Origin: Campylobacter_A concisus_Y
Lineage (GTDB): Bacteria > Campylobacterota > Campylobacteria > Campylobacterales > Campylobacteraceae
DNA: 64,000 bases
Assembly (NCBI RefSeq): GCF_902460415.1
Contig: NZ_CABPTY010000001.1
Location: 400,232 to 464,231, forward strand
Direction: 5' to 3'
Below the pieces are notes generated by a model. That model ran no database searches, had not been told where the DNA came from, and worked only from the letters and a program-made list of their open reading frames with translations. How positions within the stretch are numbered: the stretch's first letter is position 1; each line of letters opens with the position of its first letter. Shown piece after piece: positions 41,073 through 49,885 of the stretch. Made by a program: the position numbers and the translations under genes.

Positions 41073-43526
41073 ATGAAAAGACGAGACTTTTTAAGATTAA
41101 GTGCATTAGGCGCGGTTAGCCTTCAAGCAAACGAGCTTGGAAGCGCAGAGCAAGCGTTATTTGACAAGAAAAGTGGACTAAGCGCAAATAAATTTGGCGC
41201 ATTTTATGTAAAAACTATCGCAGGGCGCGTGGTTGAGACCGTGCCATTTGAGGGCGATGCTTATCCAAACGAGCTAAATAACGCAGTCATTGACTACGTC
41301 CAAAATGAAAGCAGAGTAAAATATCCATTTGTTAGAAAGAGCTTTTTAGCCAATCCAAACAACCCAAAACCAGAGCTTCGCGGCAAAGAGGAATTCGTGC
41401 GTGTGAGCTGGGACGAGGCTATAAAGCTAAGTGCAAAAGTTTTAAAAGAAAATTTTGATAAATACGGCGCTGAAGCGATCTATGGACAGGTTTATCAGTG
41501 GGGTAGCCTTGGCAAAGTAGGGCATAGCCAAAAGACCGCAAAAAGGCTACTTAACGTGCTTGGTGGCTACGTAAATGAGCTAGGTGGCTACTCATACGGC
41601 GCAGCGACTGTCATCATGCCTCACGTCACTGGCTTCGTCGATCCTGCGCTAGCGCCAATAAAGTGGGAGGCTATCTTAAAAAACGCCAAAACGATCGTAT
41701 TTTGGGGCACAAACCCAGTCGTTTCAAACAAGATCGCCATTGGCGTGCCGCTTCATAACTCATATAAATACTATGACGAGATCAGAAAAAAAGGCGAGAG
41801 TGGCGAGATGAAAATTTATAGCGTCGATGTTTATCACAACGATAGCGCAAAATACTTTGACTCAAAATACCTTGAAGTCGTGCCTTGCACCGATACGGCG
41901 ATGATGATAGGTATGTGTAATTACCTTTATGAAAAAGGGCTTTACAACAAAGAATTTATAGAAAAATACACAGTTGGCTTTGATAAATTTAAAGAGTATA
42001 TGCTTGGTAAAACTGACGGAGTCAATAAAAACCTAGCTTGGGCAAGCAAAATTTGTGGCGTTAGCGAGCAGGATCTTGCTAAATTTAGCGAAGATCTAGC
42101 TAAAAATGACTCAGTGATAATTAGTGGCTACGCCATTCAAAGACAAGATCACGGTGAGATGGCGTACTGGGCGCTTGTGACGCTAAATGCGATGCTTGGT
42201 CACATCGGTAAAGAGGGTTGCGGCTTTGTCACAAATGACGGCATGCACAAAAATGCTGATGAGAGCTTTATAGCGCCTAAACTAGCGGCGTTTGAGACGA
42301 AGGTACCTCAAAAATTTATTGATAGCGGGCTGGTGCCAAAGACAAAGGGCTACGAAATGCCAAACTCAAGGCTAATAGATGCACTTCTTAAGCCAGGCAA
42401 AGAGATAACAAGAAATGGCAAGAGCTATAAACTGCCAAAGATCAGAGTGATGTTTAACGCAAATGGCTCGACTTTCACAAGGCATCCTGACGCAAATAGA
42501 GCGATAAAAGCTATGCGAAACGTTAATGCTATCATCACTTGCGAGCCGTTTTGGACAAGTACAGCTAAATTTAGCGACATCGTCTTGCCAGCTGCTCTTG
42601 AATACGAGCGAACAGACATCGAGATGGCAAACTCTACAAGCGAGTATCTATTTGCACTAAAACCGCTTGTTAAGCCATTTGGCGAGAGTAAGAGCGACTT
42701 CGAGATCGCAAGGCTGATCGCTAAAGAGTGGGGCAGGGAAGAGGCATTTAGCGAGGGTAAAAGCGAGCTAGAGTGGGTCAAGACAATATATGAAGATGCC
42801 GTTAAAAAGGCTGCCGAGCTTGGGTATGAGAGCATGCCTAGCTTTGAGGAATTTTGGGAGAAGGGATACTTTAGATTTGACAAGATCGATGAGAAAAAAC
42901 GCTACTTTACAAACTACAAGAAATTCCGCGACGATTCAGTGGCAAATCCGCTAAAAACGCCATCTGGCAAGATAGAAATTTACTCTGAGACTGTCGCTGG
43001 CTTTGGCTATGATGACTGCCCACCGCATGCAGCTTGGCTTGAGCCATTTGAGTGGCTTGGCGCAAAAAATAAAAAATATCCTATCGCAATTAGCGGCGCA
43101 CACTCTAAATTTAGGCTTCACTCACAGCTAAACAACTCCGTGCTTCGCAACTTTAACGAGATCGCAGAGCGCGAGCCAGTGCTTATAAATCCAAAAACAG
43201 CCGAGGCTAGAGGAATAAAGATGGGCGACGTGGTGCGTGTGTTTAATGATAGAGGCGAAATTTTGTGCGGTGCCTTTGTGACCGAGGATGTGCCACAAAA
43301 TGTCGTAATAGTAAGCGAAGGTGCTTGGTACGACCCTGAAAAGCCAGGCGAGAAGAGCCTTTGCTTGCACGGAAACTTAAACGTGCTCACAAAAGACGTG
43401 CCATCAAGCAAGATGAGCCAGAGCAACACCGCTCACACAAGCCTTGTGAATGTAGAGAAATTTAAAGGAGTGCCAAAGCGCGTGACGGCATTTGACGCAC
43501 CAAAGATCGGTATAATGCACGCATAA
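41073..43526 (+). CDS. Second periplasmic TorA/BisC-type molybdoenzyme (N-/S-oxide reductase)
   Basis: This 817-residue protein has a short twin-arginine signal (MKRRDFLRLSALGAVSLQA). It shares the order of motifs with the enzyme at 30500: KPELRGKEEFVRVSWDEAIK, the Ser ligand region GGYSYGAATVIMPHV, TIVFWGTNPV, YAIQRQDHGEMAYWA and AWYDPEKPGEKSLCLHGN. The paralogue lacks a cytochrome gene next to it. It is 38 residues shorter, notably without the Ala-rich insertion of the first enzyme near residues 430-455. C. concisus is known to have a periplasmic BisA that reduces N- and S-oxides, including methionine sulfoxide. This gene or the one at 30500 could be it; sequence alone does not decide. Confidence 0.85.
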   Translation: MKRRDFLRLSALGAVSLQANELGSAEQALFDKKSGLSANKFGAFYVKTIAGRVVETVPFEGDAYPNELNNAVIDYVQNESRVKYPFVRKSFLANPNNPKPELRGKEEFVRVSWDEAIKLSAKVLKENFDKYGAEAIYGQVYQWGSLGKVGHSQKTAKRLLNVLGGYVNELGGYSYGAATVIMPHVTGFVDPALAPIKWEAILKNAKTIVFWGTNPVVSNKIAIGVPLHNSYKYYDEIRKKGESGEMKIYSVDVYHNDSAKYFDSKYLEVVPCTDTAMMIGMCNYLYEKGLYNKEFIEKYTVGFDKFKEYMLGKTDGVNKNLAWASKICGVSEQDLAKFSEDLAKNDSVIISGYAIQRQDHGEMAYWALVTLNAMLGHIGKEGCGFVTNDGMHKNADESFIAPKLAAFETKVPQKFIDSGLVPKTKGYEMPNSRLIDALLKPGKEITRNGKSYKLPKIRVMFNANGSTFTRHPDANRAIKAMRNVNAIITCEPFWTSTAKFSDIVLPAALEYERTDIEMANSTSEYLFALKPLVKPFGESKSDFEIARLIAKEWGREEAFSEGKSELEWVKTIYEDAVKKAAELGYESMPSFEEFWEKGYFRFDKIDEKKRYFTNYKKFRDDSVANPLKTPSGKIEIYSETVAGFGYDDCPPHAAWLEPFEWLGAKNKKYPIAISGAHSKFRLHSQLNNSVLRNFNEIAEREPVLINPKTAEARGIKMGDVVRVFNDRGEILCGAFVTEDVPQNVVIVSEGAWYDPEKPGEKSLCLHGNLNVLTKDVPSSKMSQSNTAHTSLVNVEKFKGVPKRVTAFDAPKIGIMHA

Positions 43527-43532
43527 AATAAA

Positions 43533-43554
43533 AGCTATCCTTAAATGGATAGCT
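43533..43554. terminator. Bidirectional terminator between the molybdoenzyme and dynamin genes
   Basis: An 8-bp stem AGCTATCC/GGATAGCT has a 6-nt loop. It is flanked on the left by AAAATAAA, which becomes a T-tract for leftward transcripts of the dynamin genes. The right flank is less T-rich. Confidence 0.7.
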
Positions 43555-43574
43555 CTAAGCTTTAAAAATTTTAT

Positions 43575-45404
43575 TTATCTTAATAACAATGAGTTTTCAC
43601 AAAGCTCTTCAATCTTTGAAATTTGCTCTTTAACTCTTTCTTTTAAGCCATCAAGCATTGCTATTTTTAAAGTATAAATTTCATTAAAATCGCTCTTTAT
43701 ATCAAGCAAAATTTTATTTAAAAACGAGCTGTTCGAGCACATTAAAGCTTCAAACTCATAAAGACTAAATGCATCGAGCATACGCTCATAGACGTCTTTT
43801 GCACTTGGAATATAAAGTGGCGTATTCATCTGTAGGTGCGACTCTAGCGTCTTTTCTATCTTTTGTTTTATAAAATAAACCGCGAGTTTGAGTGCGTTTT
43901 CATAGTTTGAGGCTAGCTTTATATCAAGCTTTTCAAAAAACAAAGAGACCTTTTGTATAGCCTTAAATTTAGCCGTTTCATACTCTCTTAAAAAATTTTC
44001 ATATGTCCGTCCGGCATAGGTGTTTATGGATTTTGTTTCATAAGCCAAGACTTGATCATCAAAGCTAGCGTAATTTTCATAGCGAGATTTATATATTAAA
44101 AATTTATCCTCTAAATTTTTATAAAGCTCATTAAATGCTGAGGTTATCGCATTTTCTAGCTCTTTTGAATCTTTTTTGTAGCGTTTAAAAAATTTATTAA
44201 AAACTACATCTTCGTAGATAAGTTTTGAAAAGACTTCGTCGCTATCAAGACTTATTACCTCAAAATTTTCACGCTTATAAATTTCTTTATTTAAAAGCGT
44301 CTTTGAAGCGTTAAATTTTGTCTTTGAAAATGGTTTAAGTAGCTTAAACACCTCATCAGCAGCAAGTTTTATAGCTTCACTCATTTGACTATATCTTAAA
44401 GCGATCTTTGGTTTAAACTCCTCTTTTATTGCCTCCAGCCTCTCATCTAATGAGCCACTAAATTCATCTAAAATAAACTGCGCATTATCATAAATTTCTA
44501 GATGTTTTTCTTGCTCGTTAGTTAGGAGTTTTACGATCTTTTTTGCCCTTGCTTTTATGAAATTTTCTTTAAAGCTCTTGTCTAAAAAGCATTCTTTAAT
44601 AGCCTTTAAAGCTTCGTTAAAATTTGAAGCTTCAAGTAGGCTATTATTATTTGTAATGCCAAGAAGAGCTTGCTTTGACGAGATAGCGATGATATCCTCA
44701 AAAAGCTCGCCATAAGTTTGCCCAGCGTGTTTTAGCAAATTTTCAAGCTCGTCCTCGCTTAGCTTGTCTTTTTGGTTGATTAGGCAGATCGCTTTTAGAT
44801 CATTGGCTTTTAAAATTTCTTTGATACTTTCAAGCTCGCTTGCCTTTGCGGCGTTATTTGCAAGGCTTAGCCATATAGCACCGCTAACCTTTTTTAGTGT
44901 ATTTTTTGTCTCTTTTGTGTCAGCATCTCTTAGCGAGTTTAGGCCAGGAGTGTCGATGAAATTTATCTCTTTTAAAATTTCACTTGGCGCATAAAGCGTC
45001 ATGCTAGAAACTTGCTCGCCTAGCTTATTTAGCTCGGTTAGATCGCTACTTGCTAGCAGGCTTTCGCTACCGTTTATAAATTTCACGCTTAGAAGTGGTA
45101 TCTTTGCAAATTTTAGCCTCACAGCCTTTGCGGTGACTGGAGTTAGTCCTGATGGCAAGATATCTTGACCAAGAAGTGCGTTTAAAAACGTTGATTTCCC
45201 ACTTGAAAATTGACCGATAACAGCTATTAGTGGTGGCTCATTTAGAGTATCTATTAGTAAATTTAAGCTCTCTTTTATCTGCTCGCTTATATGCAAACTA
45301 GGATCGTTTAGATCATTTACAAGCCTAGCTAGCTCGCCCTTAAAATCATTTGTAAAAACCTTAAAATATCTCGCTTTGTAGGCATTTATAAACTCATTAA
45401 ACAT
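43575..45404 (-). CDS. Dynamin-like GTPase, DLP2-type
   Basis: This 609-residue protein has an N-terminal GTPase domain: G1 GQFSSGKST (about 67), G2 Thr in LTPVTAKAVR, G3 DTPGLNS and G4 NQKD. Long helical segments follow (about 290-609), as in bacterial dynamins. Length matches the C. jejuni protein Cj0412 (DLP2), which forms a tetramer with its partner and tethers membranes. The start overlaps the upstream dynamin gene by 8 bases, so both are made together. A hydrophobic paddle is likely in the helical part, although no clear transmembrane helix is visible. Confidence 0.88.
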   Translation of the reverse strand: MFNEFINAYKARYFKVFTNDFKGELARLVNDLNDPSLHISEQIKESLNLLIDTLNEPPLIAVIGQFSSGKSTFLNALLGQDILPSGLTPVTAKAVRLKFAKIPLLSVKFINGSESLLASSDLTELNKLGEQVSSMTLYAPSEILKEINFIDTPGLNSLRDADTKETKNTLKKVSGAIWLSLANNAAKASELESIKEILKANDLKAICLINQKDKLSEDELENLLKHAGQTYGELFEDIIAISSKQALLGITNNNSLLEASNFNEALKAIKECFLDKSFKENFIKARAKKIVKLLTNEQEKHLEIYDNAQFILDEFSGSLDERLEAIKEEFKPKIALRYSQMSEAIKLAADEVFKLLKPFSKTKFNASKTLLNKEIYKRENFEVISLDSDEVFSKLIYEDVVFNKFFKRYKKDSKELENAITSAFNELYKNLEDKFLIYKSRYENYASFDDQVLAYETKSINTYAGRTYENFLREYETAKFKAIQKVSLFFEKLDIKLASNYENALKLAVYFIKQKIEKTLESHLQMNTPLYIPSAKDVYERMLDAFSLYEFEALMCSNSSFLNKILLDIKSDFNEIYTLKIAMLDGLKERVKEQISKIEELCENSLLLR

Positions 45405-47484
45405 TTTTAATATCCTCTAAAAGTGAGTAAATTTCATCTTGCAAGGAAGTCTTTTGATTAAGCTTTGAAATTGAGTTTTGATTTTGTAAATTTAGCTCAT
45501 TAAGTTTTTCATTGAGCACTAAAAGTCTTTTATTTAAAGCCTCTTTTTGGCTCATCTCATAAGCCTTTACTCGCTCTTTTAGCAGCTTTTTTTCGTGTTC
45601 TGCTAGCATCTCACAAAACTGCGATATGCTTTTATTGTTAAGTAAATTTTGTCTTAAACTCAAAAGTGCCTCATCTGGCTCACTTTTGCTTAAAATTTTA
45701 GCTTCAAGCTCATCTAAAAGCGCGCTAAAATCAAGCTCTACGCCCATTTGCTTTAAAAAGTCATTTATACTAAAAATTTTATTTTCACTCACCTTAAAGC
45801 CATCAAAACTTAAAGCGATATTTTGCTCGCATGACTTTGTCTGCACTAAAGTTTCATTTCTAGCCTCTCTCATAAGTGCCGCAACTCCGTCACAAAGTGT
45901 AGTTTTTGTTATTTGTGTAAGACGCTTTAGATTTAAATTTTCTCTTTTACTTTTGCAGTAAGCGATCTCGCTTTTAAGCTTTTCATTTAGATTTTGAAGT
46001 AGTGCTTCAAGCCCCATTTTATAGATATCTTTTGCATTTTTATCATCGAGTTTTTTTAGCTCGCTTTCTAAAAGCCTTTCAAGTTTTGTGAAATTTTCAT
46101 TAAGAGAATTTTTGATATTTGCTTGCTCGTTTTGCAAAGCTTCTAGCTCTAAACCAAATGCCTTAAGCTCCAAAATTTCAGCCTTTGTGGCTTCGAGTTT
46201 TATTTTTAAAATATTTTGCAATTCTTTTCGATATGAGCTTAAAATTAGAGCTGATTTTTTAGAATCTTTGCCAAAAAGTACATCGTAAAGATACTCTTTA
46301 AACTCCGGCACGCCACTATTTAAAGCGCCATCAAGATAAGCTTTCGCGCTAAGGGCAAAATAATCTATCTTTATATCATTTATCTGCTCGCCGATCGCTT
46401 TTTTAGTGTAGTTTAGCGTCTCATTTAGCTCTTTAGCACTTAGCTCATCAGCGTGAGTTAGCACAACAGCAAGCCTTACGATGTGCGAGTTTTCAAGGCA
46501 TTTTTTTAAAAATAGAGCGTCTTTTTGCGTGGCACTTTGTGAGGCGTTCATGAGGTGGGCTAAAAGGTCGCACTTCTTCATAAAATTTGTAGTGATCTGC
46601 TCCCTTAAAACCACCGCATCATCGATGCCTGGCGTGTCTATGATGCAGACGTTGTCCTTTAAAAGCTCTAAATCGTCATAAAGCTCGACGCTTTTTACAA
46701 GATTTGCTGTTTTTGAGCTTGAAGAGGTGTAGTTTTTTATCTCGTCTATGCCGATATCTACGCTTTTGCTTGGTAAATTTTCACTTGGTATGCCAAGTGC
46801 TAAAAGCTCATCTAAGGTGTAAAAATTTACCCTTGCAAAGCTATCTTTGGAGTATTTTAAAATGGTTAAATTTATCGTTTCTGGCACGTTTGAAGCGCCA
46901 AGAACGGGTTTGTTTAAAAGGGCGTTTAAAAGGGTTGATTTGCCAGAGTTTATGACACCACTTGCAGCTATGTTAAAGAGCGTTTCGTTTGATCTTTTTT
47001 TGGCTGCCATAAGCGCCTCTAAAAATGTTTTATCACTATCAAGCAAGCTTGCTTTTTCGTTTATCTCATTTAAAAAGTCTAGGTTTTTATGGAAGTGATC
47101 TTTTGGCTTGGTATGAGAAATTTTAGCCTCATTAGCGCCTTTGTTTTTGCTTATGATCTTTTCTAAAAAGGCAAATTTCTCATCATCTATGATCTTTTCA
47201 TCACGTAATTTTTCTAGGTATTTTACTATCTCTTCGCTTGAAATTTTAGCCTCATTTAGTGCTTTAAGAGTCGCAAGCTGCGCACTTTGTATGCTAAATA
47301 TATCTAGCTCGATTTTAAGCTTTTTTAGCACCGCTCTAAACTCATCAAGCGCCATAAACTGATCTAAATTTTTCTCGTCGCATACTAAAAGAAGAGCTAG
47401 CAGATCTGGGTAAAATGGCACGCTAGCAGCAGCATTTGTATAAATTTTATTCGCACGCCAAGCCTGTTTTAAAAACTCATCCAT
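45397..47484 (-). CDS. Dynamin-like GTPase, DLP1-type
   Basis: This 695-residue protein has about 165 residues of helical N-terminal extension, then the GTPase domain: G1 GVINSGKST (about 170), G3 DTPGIDDA, and LTHAD (G4-like, with the usual N/TKxD replaced by THAD). A long coiled-coil C-terminal part follows (AFGLELEALQNEQANIKNSL, ELKKLDDKNA). In C. jejuni the equivalent pair is Cj0411/Cj0412, next to frdCAB. Here that neighbourhood is split by about 7 kb of other genes. It probably acts in membrane remodelling or cell division. Confidence 0.87.
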   Translation of the reverse strand: MDEFLKQAWRANKIYTNAAASVPFYPDLLALLLVCDEKNLDQFMALDEFRAVLKKLKIELDIFSIQSAQLATLKALNEAKISSEEIVKYLEKLRDEKIIDDEKFAFLEKIISKNKGANEAKISHTKPKDHFHKNLDFLNEINEKASLLDSDKTFLEALMAAKKRSNETLFNIAASGVINSGKSTLLNALLNKPVLGASNVPETINLTILKYSKDSFARVNFYTLDELLALGIPSENLPSKSVDIGIDEIKNYTSSSSKTANLVKSVELYDDLELLKDNVCIIDTPGIDDAVVLREQITTNFMKKCDLLAHLMNASQSATQKDALFLKKCLENSHIVRLAVVLTHADELSAKELNETLNYTKKAIGEQINDIKIDYFALSAKAYLDGALNSGVPEFKEYLYDVLFGKDSKKSALILSSYRKELQNILKIKLEATKAEILELKAFGLELEALQNEQANIKNSLNENFTKLERLLESELKKLDDKNAKDIYKMGLEALLQNLNEKLKSEIAYCKSKRENLNLKRLTQITKTTLCDGVAALMREARNETLVQTKSCEQNIALSFDGFKVSENKIFSINDFLKQMGVELDFSALLDELEAKILSKSEPDEALLSLRQNLLNNKSISQFCEMLAEHEKKLLKERVKAYEMSQKEALNKRLLVLNEKLNELNLQNQNSISKLNQKTSLQDEIYSLLEDIKNV

Positions 47485-47585
47485 AAAGACTCTTTTTATT
47501 GATATTTTGGGATTTTATTAAATTTTTACTTATGAAGCTATCAAAAATTTAAGCACAAAAACTTTATGTTTTTTCTAATTAAATT

Positions 47586-48590
47586 TTAAATTTCAAACTT
47601 CTTAAAACTAACCCTTGGATTTATAGTTAGCTTATCATGCGAAATAAACTCTTGTTTTAAGTATTTCTCACGTCCAGCTCTTGCTATCATCAGCGCGTTA
47701 TCAGAGCAAAACGCAAGTGGAGCTAGCAAAAGCTCGCACTCATTTTTTTGACAAAGCGTTTCAAGCCTTTTGCGTAAATTTAAATTTGCACTTGCTCCGC
47801 CAACCACGCCAAATCGCTTGAAATTTCTTAGCTTGAAAACCTTTTCAAGCTTATTTAAAATGTGCTCGCAGGCCGTATTTTCAAAGGCGTAGCAAATATC
47901 TGCGATATCTTTTTGTGTGATAGTTTCAAGCTTTGAAATTTCAACTCTTACTTGGTTTTTAAGCCCTGAAAAGCTGTATTCAAGGCGTTTATCATGAAGA
48001 AGTGGGACGGTAAATTTAAACCTATCTTTATCCTCGCACAAAAGTGCGTTTTGCTGCACCACAGCACCTCCTGGGTAGCCAAGATCAAGCATCTTTGCCA
48101 CCTTGTCAAAGCTCTCGCCAAAGCTATCATCGCTTGTGCTTGCAAGCTCTAAAATCTCGCCATTTTCGCTAATCTCAAGAATCATCGTATGTCCGCCACT
48201 AACTAGCAAAACGCCAAGTGGGAAGGTGGCTTCGCGGTCTAAAAATAGCGAGTAGATGTGGCCAACTAGGTGATTTACGGCGATTAGTGGGATATTTAGG
48301 GCGACGCTTAGCGCTTTTGCCATGCTCACACCTCCTATCAGGCTCACACTTAGCCCCGGCTCGTTCGTCACAGCGATAGCGTTTATATCTTTTAAATTTG
48401 GCAAGATGTCATTTAAAAGTGCTGGCAGCGCCTTCGTGTGAAGCCTTGCTGCAAGCTCTGGGACCACGCCACCAAAGATAGCGTGCTCCTCTTCTTGCGA
48501 GATCTTTTTATAATAAATTTGCTCCAGCGTCTCTTCATCTATGAGCGCAACAGAGCTGTCATCGCAGCTACTTTCTATGCCAAGTATCAT
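47586..48590 (-). CDS. tsaD: tRNA threonylcarbamoyladenosine synthase subunit TsaD
   Basis: This 334-residue protein (also called Gcp/YgjD) forms t6A37 on ANN-decoding tRNAs, with TsaB, TsaE and TsaC-type proteins. It begins MILGIESSCDDSSVALID. The metal-binding His pair is in VNHLVGHIYS, and SGGHTMILE and the ASKH-fold segment GGASANLNLRKRL follow. Its ATG overlaps the pgp1 stop as ATGA, making it the last gene of a five-gene operon. Confidence 0.95.
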   Translation of the reverse strand: MILGIESSCDDSSVALIDEETLEQIYYKKISQEEEHAIFGGVVPELAARLHTKALPALLNDILPNLKDINAIAVTNEPGLSVSLIGGVSMAKALSVALNIPLIAVNHLVGHIYSLFLDREATFPLGVLLVSGGHTMILEISENGEILELASTSDDSFGESFDKVAKMLDLGYPGGAVVQQNALLCEDKDRFKFTVPLLHDKRLEYSFSGLKNQVRVEISKLETITQKDIADICYAFENTACEHILNKLEKVFKLRNFKRFGVVGGASANLNLRKRLETLCQKNECELLLAPLAFCSDNALMIARAGREKYLKQEFISHDKLTINPRVSFKKFEI

Positions 48591-49885
48591 CTAAACTCCG
48601 CTAGTATCATGCCAGCAAATTTCTCTTTACCATTTTCGCTTTTGTAAAACTCAACTCGGTAGATTTTGCCATCCTTATCTATGCTATAGCTTTTGTTTAG
48701 GCTGTTTTTATCAATATCTTGCTCGCTCTCATCAACGCTTTTAGTGCCATATCCTATGACATTTACGCGCACGTTTTTGAGAGCTTTTACTTTAAAGCTC
48801 TTTTTAACGCTAAATTTGTCGCCACTTTTTAGCACAAGCTCGTTGCCATCGCTCAAGAGAGAAATTTTATCAAGCGGCTTTGCAAACTCGAAGTATTGCG
48901 GTTTTAGCCTTGTGACAGAGCGGTTGCCATACTGCACTTTGTAAGTCTCTTTTTCTTTTATGACGGCGATTAGTGGATTTGGCGAGTGGTAGCTTAGCTC
49001 GCCCCTTTTAAATGGCACGAAGCTTATCACTGGTTTTAAATTTTTAAGGCTAAGAGAGTAGCTGTCAAATAGCTCAAGCCTGATCTCTTTTTCGATCGCT
49101 TTTTTCACGCTTTTGACATCGAGCTCAAATGGCCTAGTAAAGCTAATGCCAGCCTTTTTCATATACTCTTCGATCGCTATAAGGTGATAATATGTCCTTT
49201 GCTCGGCGTTTAAATTTTTGCTAGCTTCGTTTGCAAAGGCGGACTTGTTTTGCGTGATCGCGTAGTAGGTGAGGCTTTTTAGCATCTCTTTATCGCCCAT
49301 AGCAGTGTGGGTATTTTTGACGTGATAGTGATGTTTTGGATCTATTAGATGCTTGTTTAACACGTCTTTTACGCTTGAAGCAATACTTTCAAGCTCTGGA
49401 TATTTTGAGCCAGGAAGCGTGCTTTGATCTATGATGCAAGTATTGCCCCATTTATCTGGATTTTCGTCTTTATTTATAAATTTATCTCTGTAATATCCGC
49501 TTCCATCGTGTAAATTTAAGATGAGCGTGACGTTTTTATCAGTTATGACGTCTTTTATCTTCATCACTGAGTTGTAATCAGGATCGTTTTTATCTACATG
49601 GGCAAATTTTCTATTCATATCGCCTTTTGTGCCACGACTTCGCTCGATTATGCTTGGGAAATTTAAATTTGGCACGACCCAAAGCGAACCTTTCGTGATG
49701 TTATAGTCAGTAGCCACGATAGAGGCTGCCAAAAAGCCACCTGGCTCATCGCCTTGAATACCGCCGATTAACAACATCGTATTTTCGCTTGGCTCACCTT
49801 TTTTGATAAGTGCATAGTCCAGTGCGCTTGCATTTGCAAGGCTTGCAGCCGCAAGAGCTGCTAAAAAAAGTCTAAATTTACGCAT
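48587..49885 (-). CDS. pgp1: Peptidoglycan DL-carboxypeptidase, M99 family (cell shape)
   Basis: This 432-residue protein has a signal peptide (MRKFRLFLAALAAASLANA) and a zinc carboxypeptidase domain with ligands expected in GIQGDEPGG (Gln and Glu) and LNLHDGSGYY (His). The C-terminal half holds the extra domains of the M99 family. The equivalents Pgp1 (C. jejuni) and Csd4 (H. pylori) trim tripeptides to dipeptides and are needed for helical shape. A Gln ligand in place of the usual His is typical of the family. In C. jejuni it is also next to tsaD. The start overlaps the uraA stop (TAATG). Confidence 0.92.
   Translation of the reverse strand: MRKFRLFLAALAAASLANASALDYALIKKGEPSENTMLLIGGIQGDEPGGFLAASIVATDYNITKGSLWVVPNLNFPSIIERSRGTKGDMNRKFAHVDKNDPDYNSVMKIKDVITDKNVTLILNLHDGSGYYRDKFINKDENPDKWGNTCIIDQSTLPGSKYPELESIASSVKDVLNKHLIDPKHHYHVKNTHTAMGDKEMLKSLTYYAITQNKSAFANEASKNLNAEQRTYYHLIAIEEYMKKAGISFTRPFELDVKSVKKAIEKEIRLELFDSYSLSLKNLKPVISFVPFKRGELSYHSPNPLIAVIKEKETYKVQYGNRSVTRLKPQYFEFAKPLDKISLLSDGNELVLKSGDKFSVKKSFKVKALKNVRVNVIGYGTKSVDESEQDIDKNSLNKSYSIDKDGKIYRVEFYKSENGKEKFAGMILAEFR

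Noticed and set aside
42425..42883. Minus-strand open frame of 152 codons inside the second molybdoenzyme gene
   Set aside because: Antisense shadow of a conserved enzyme gene with intact motifs on the other strand.
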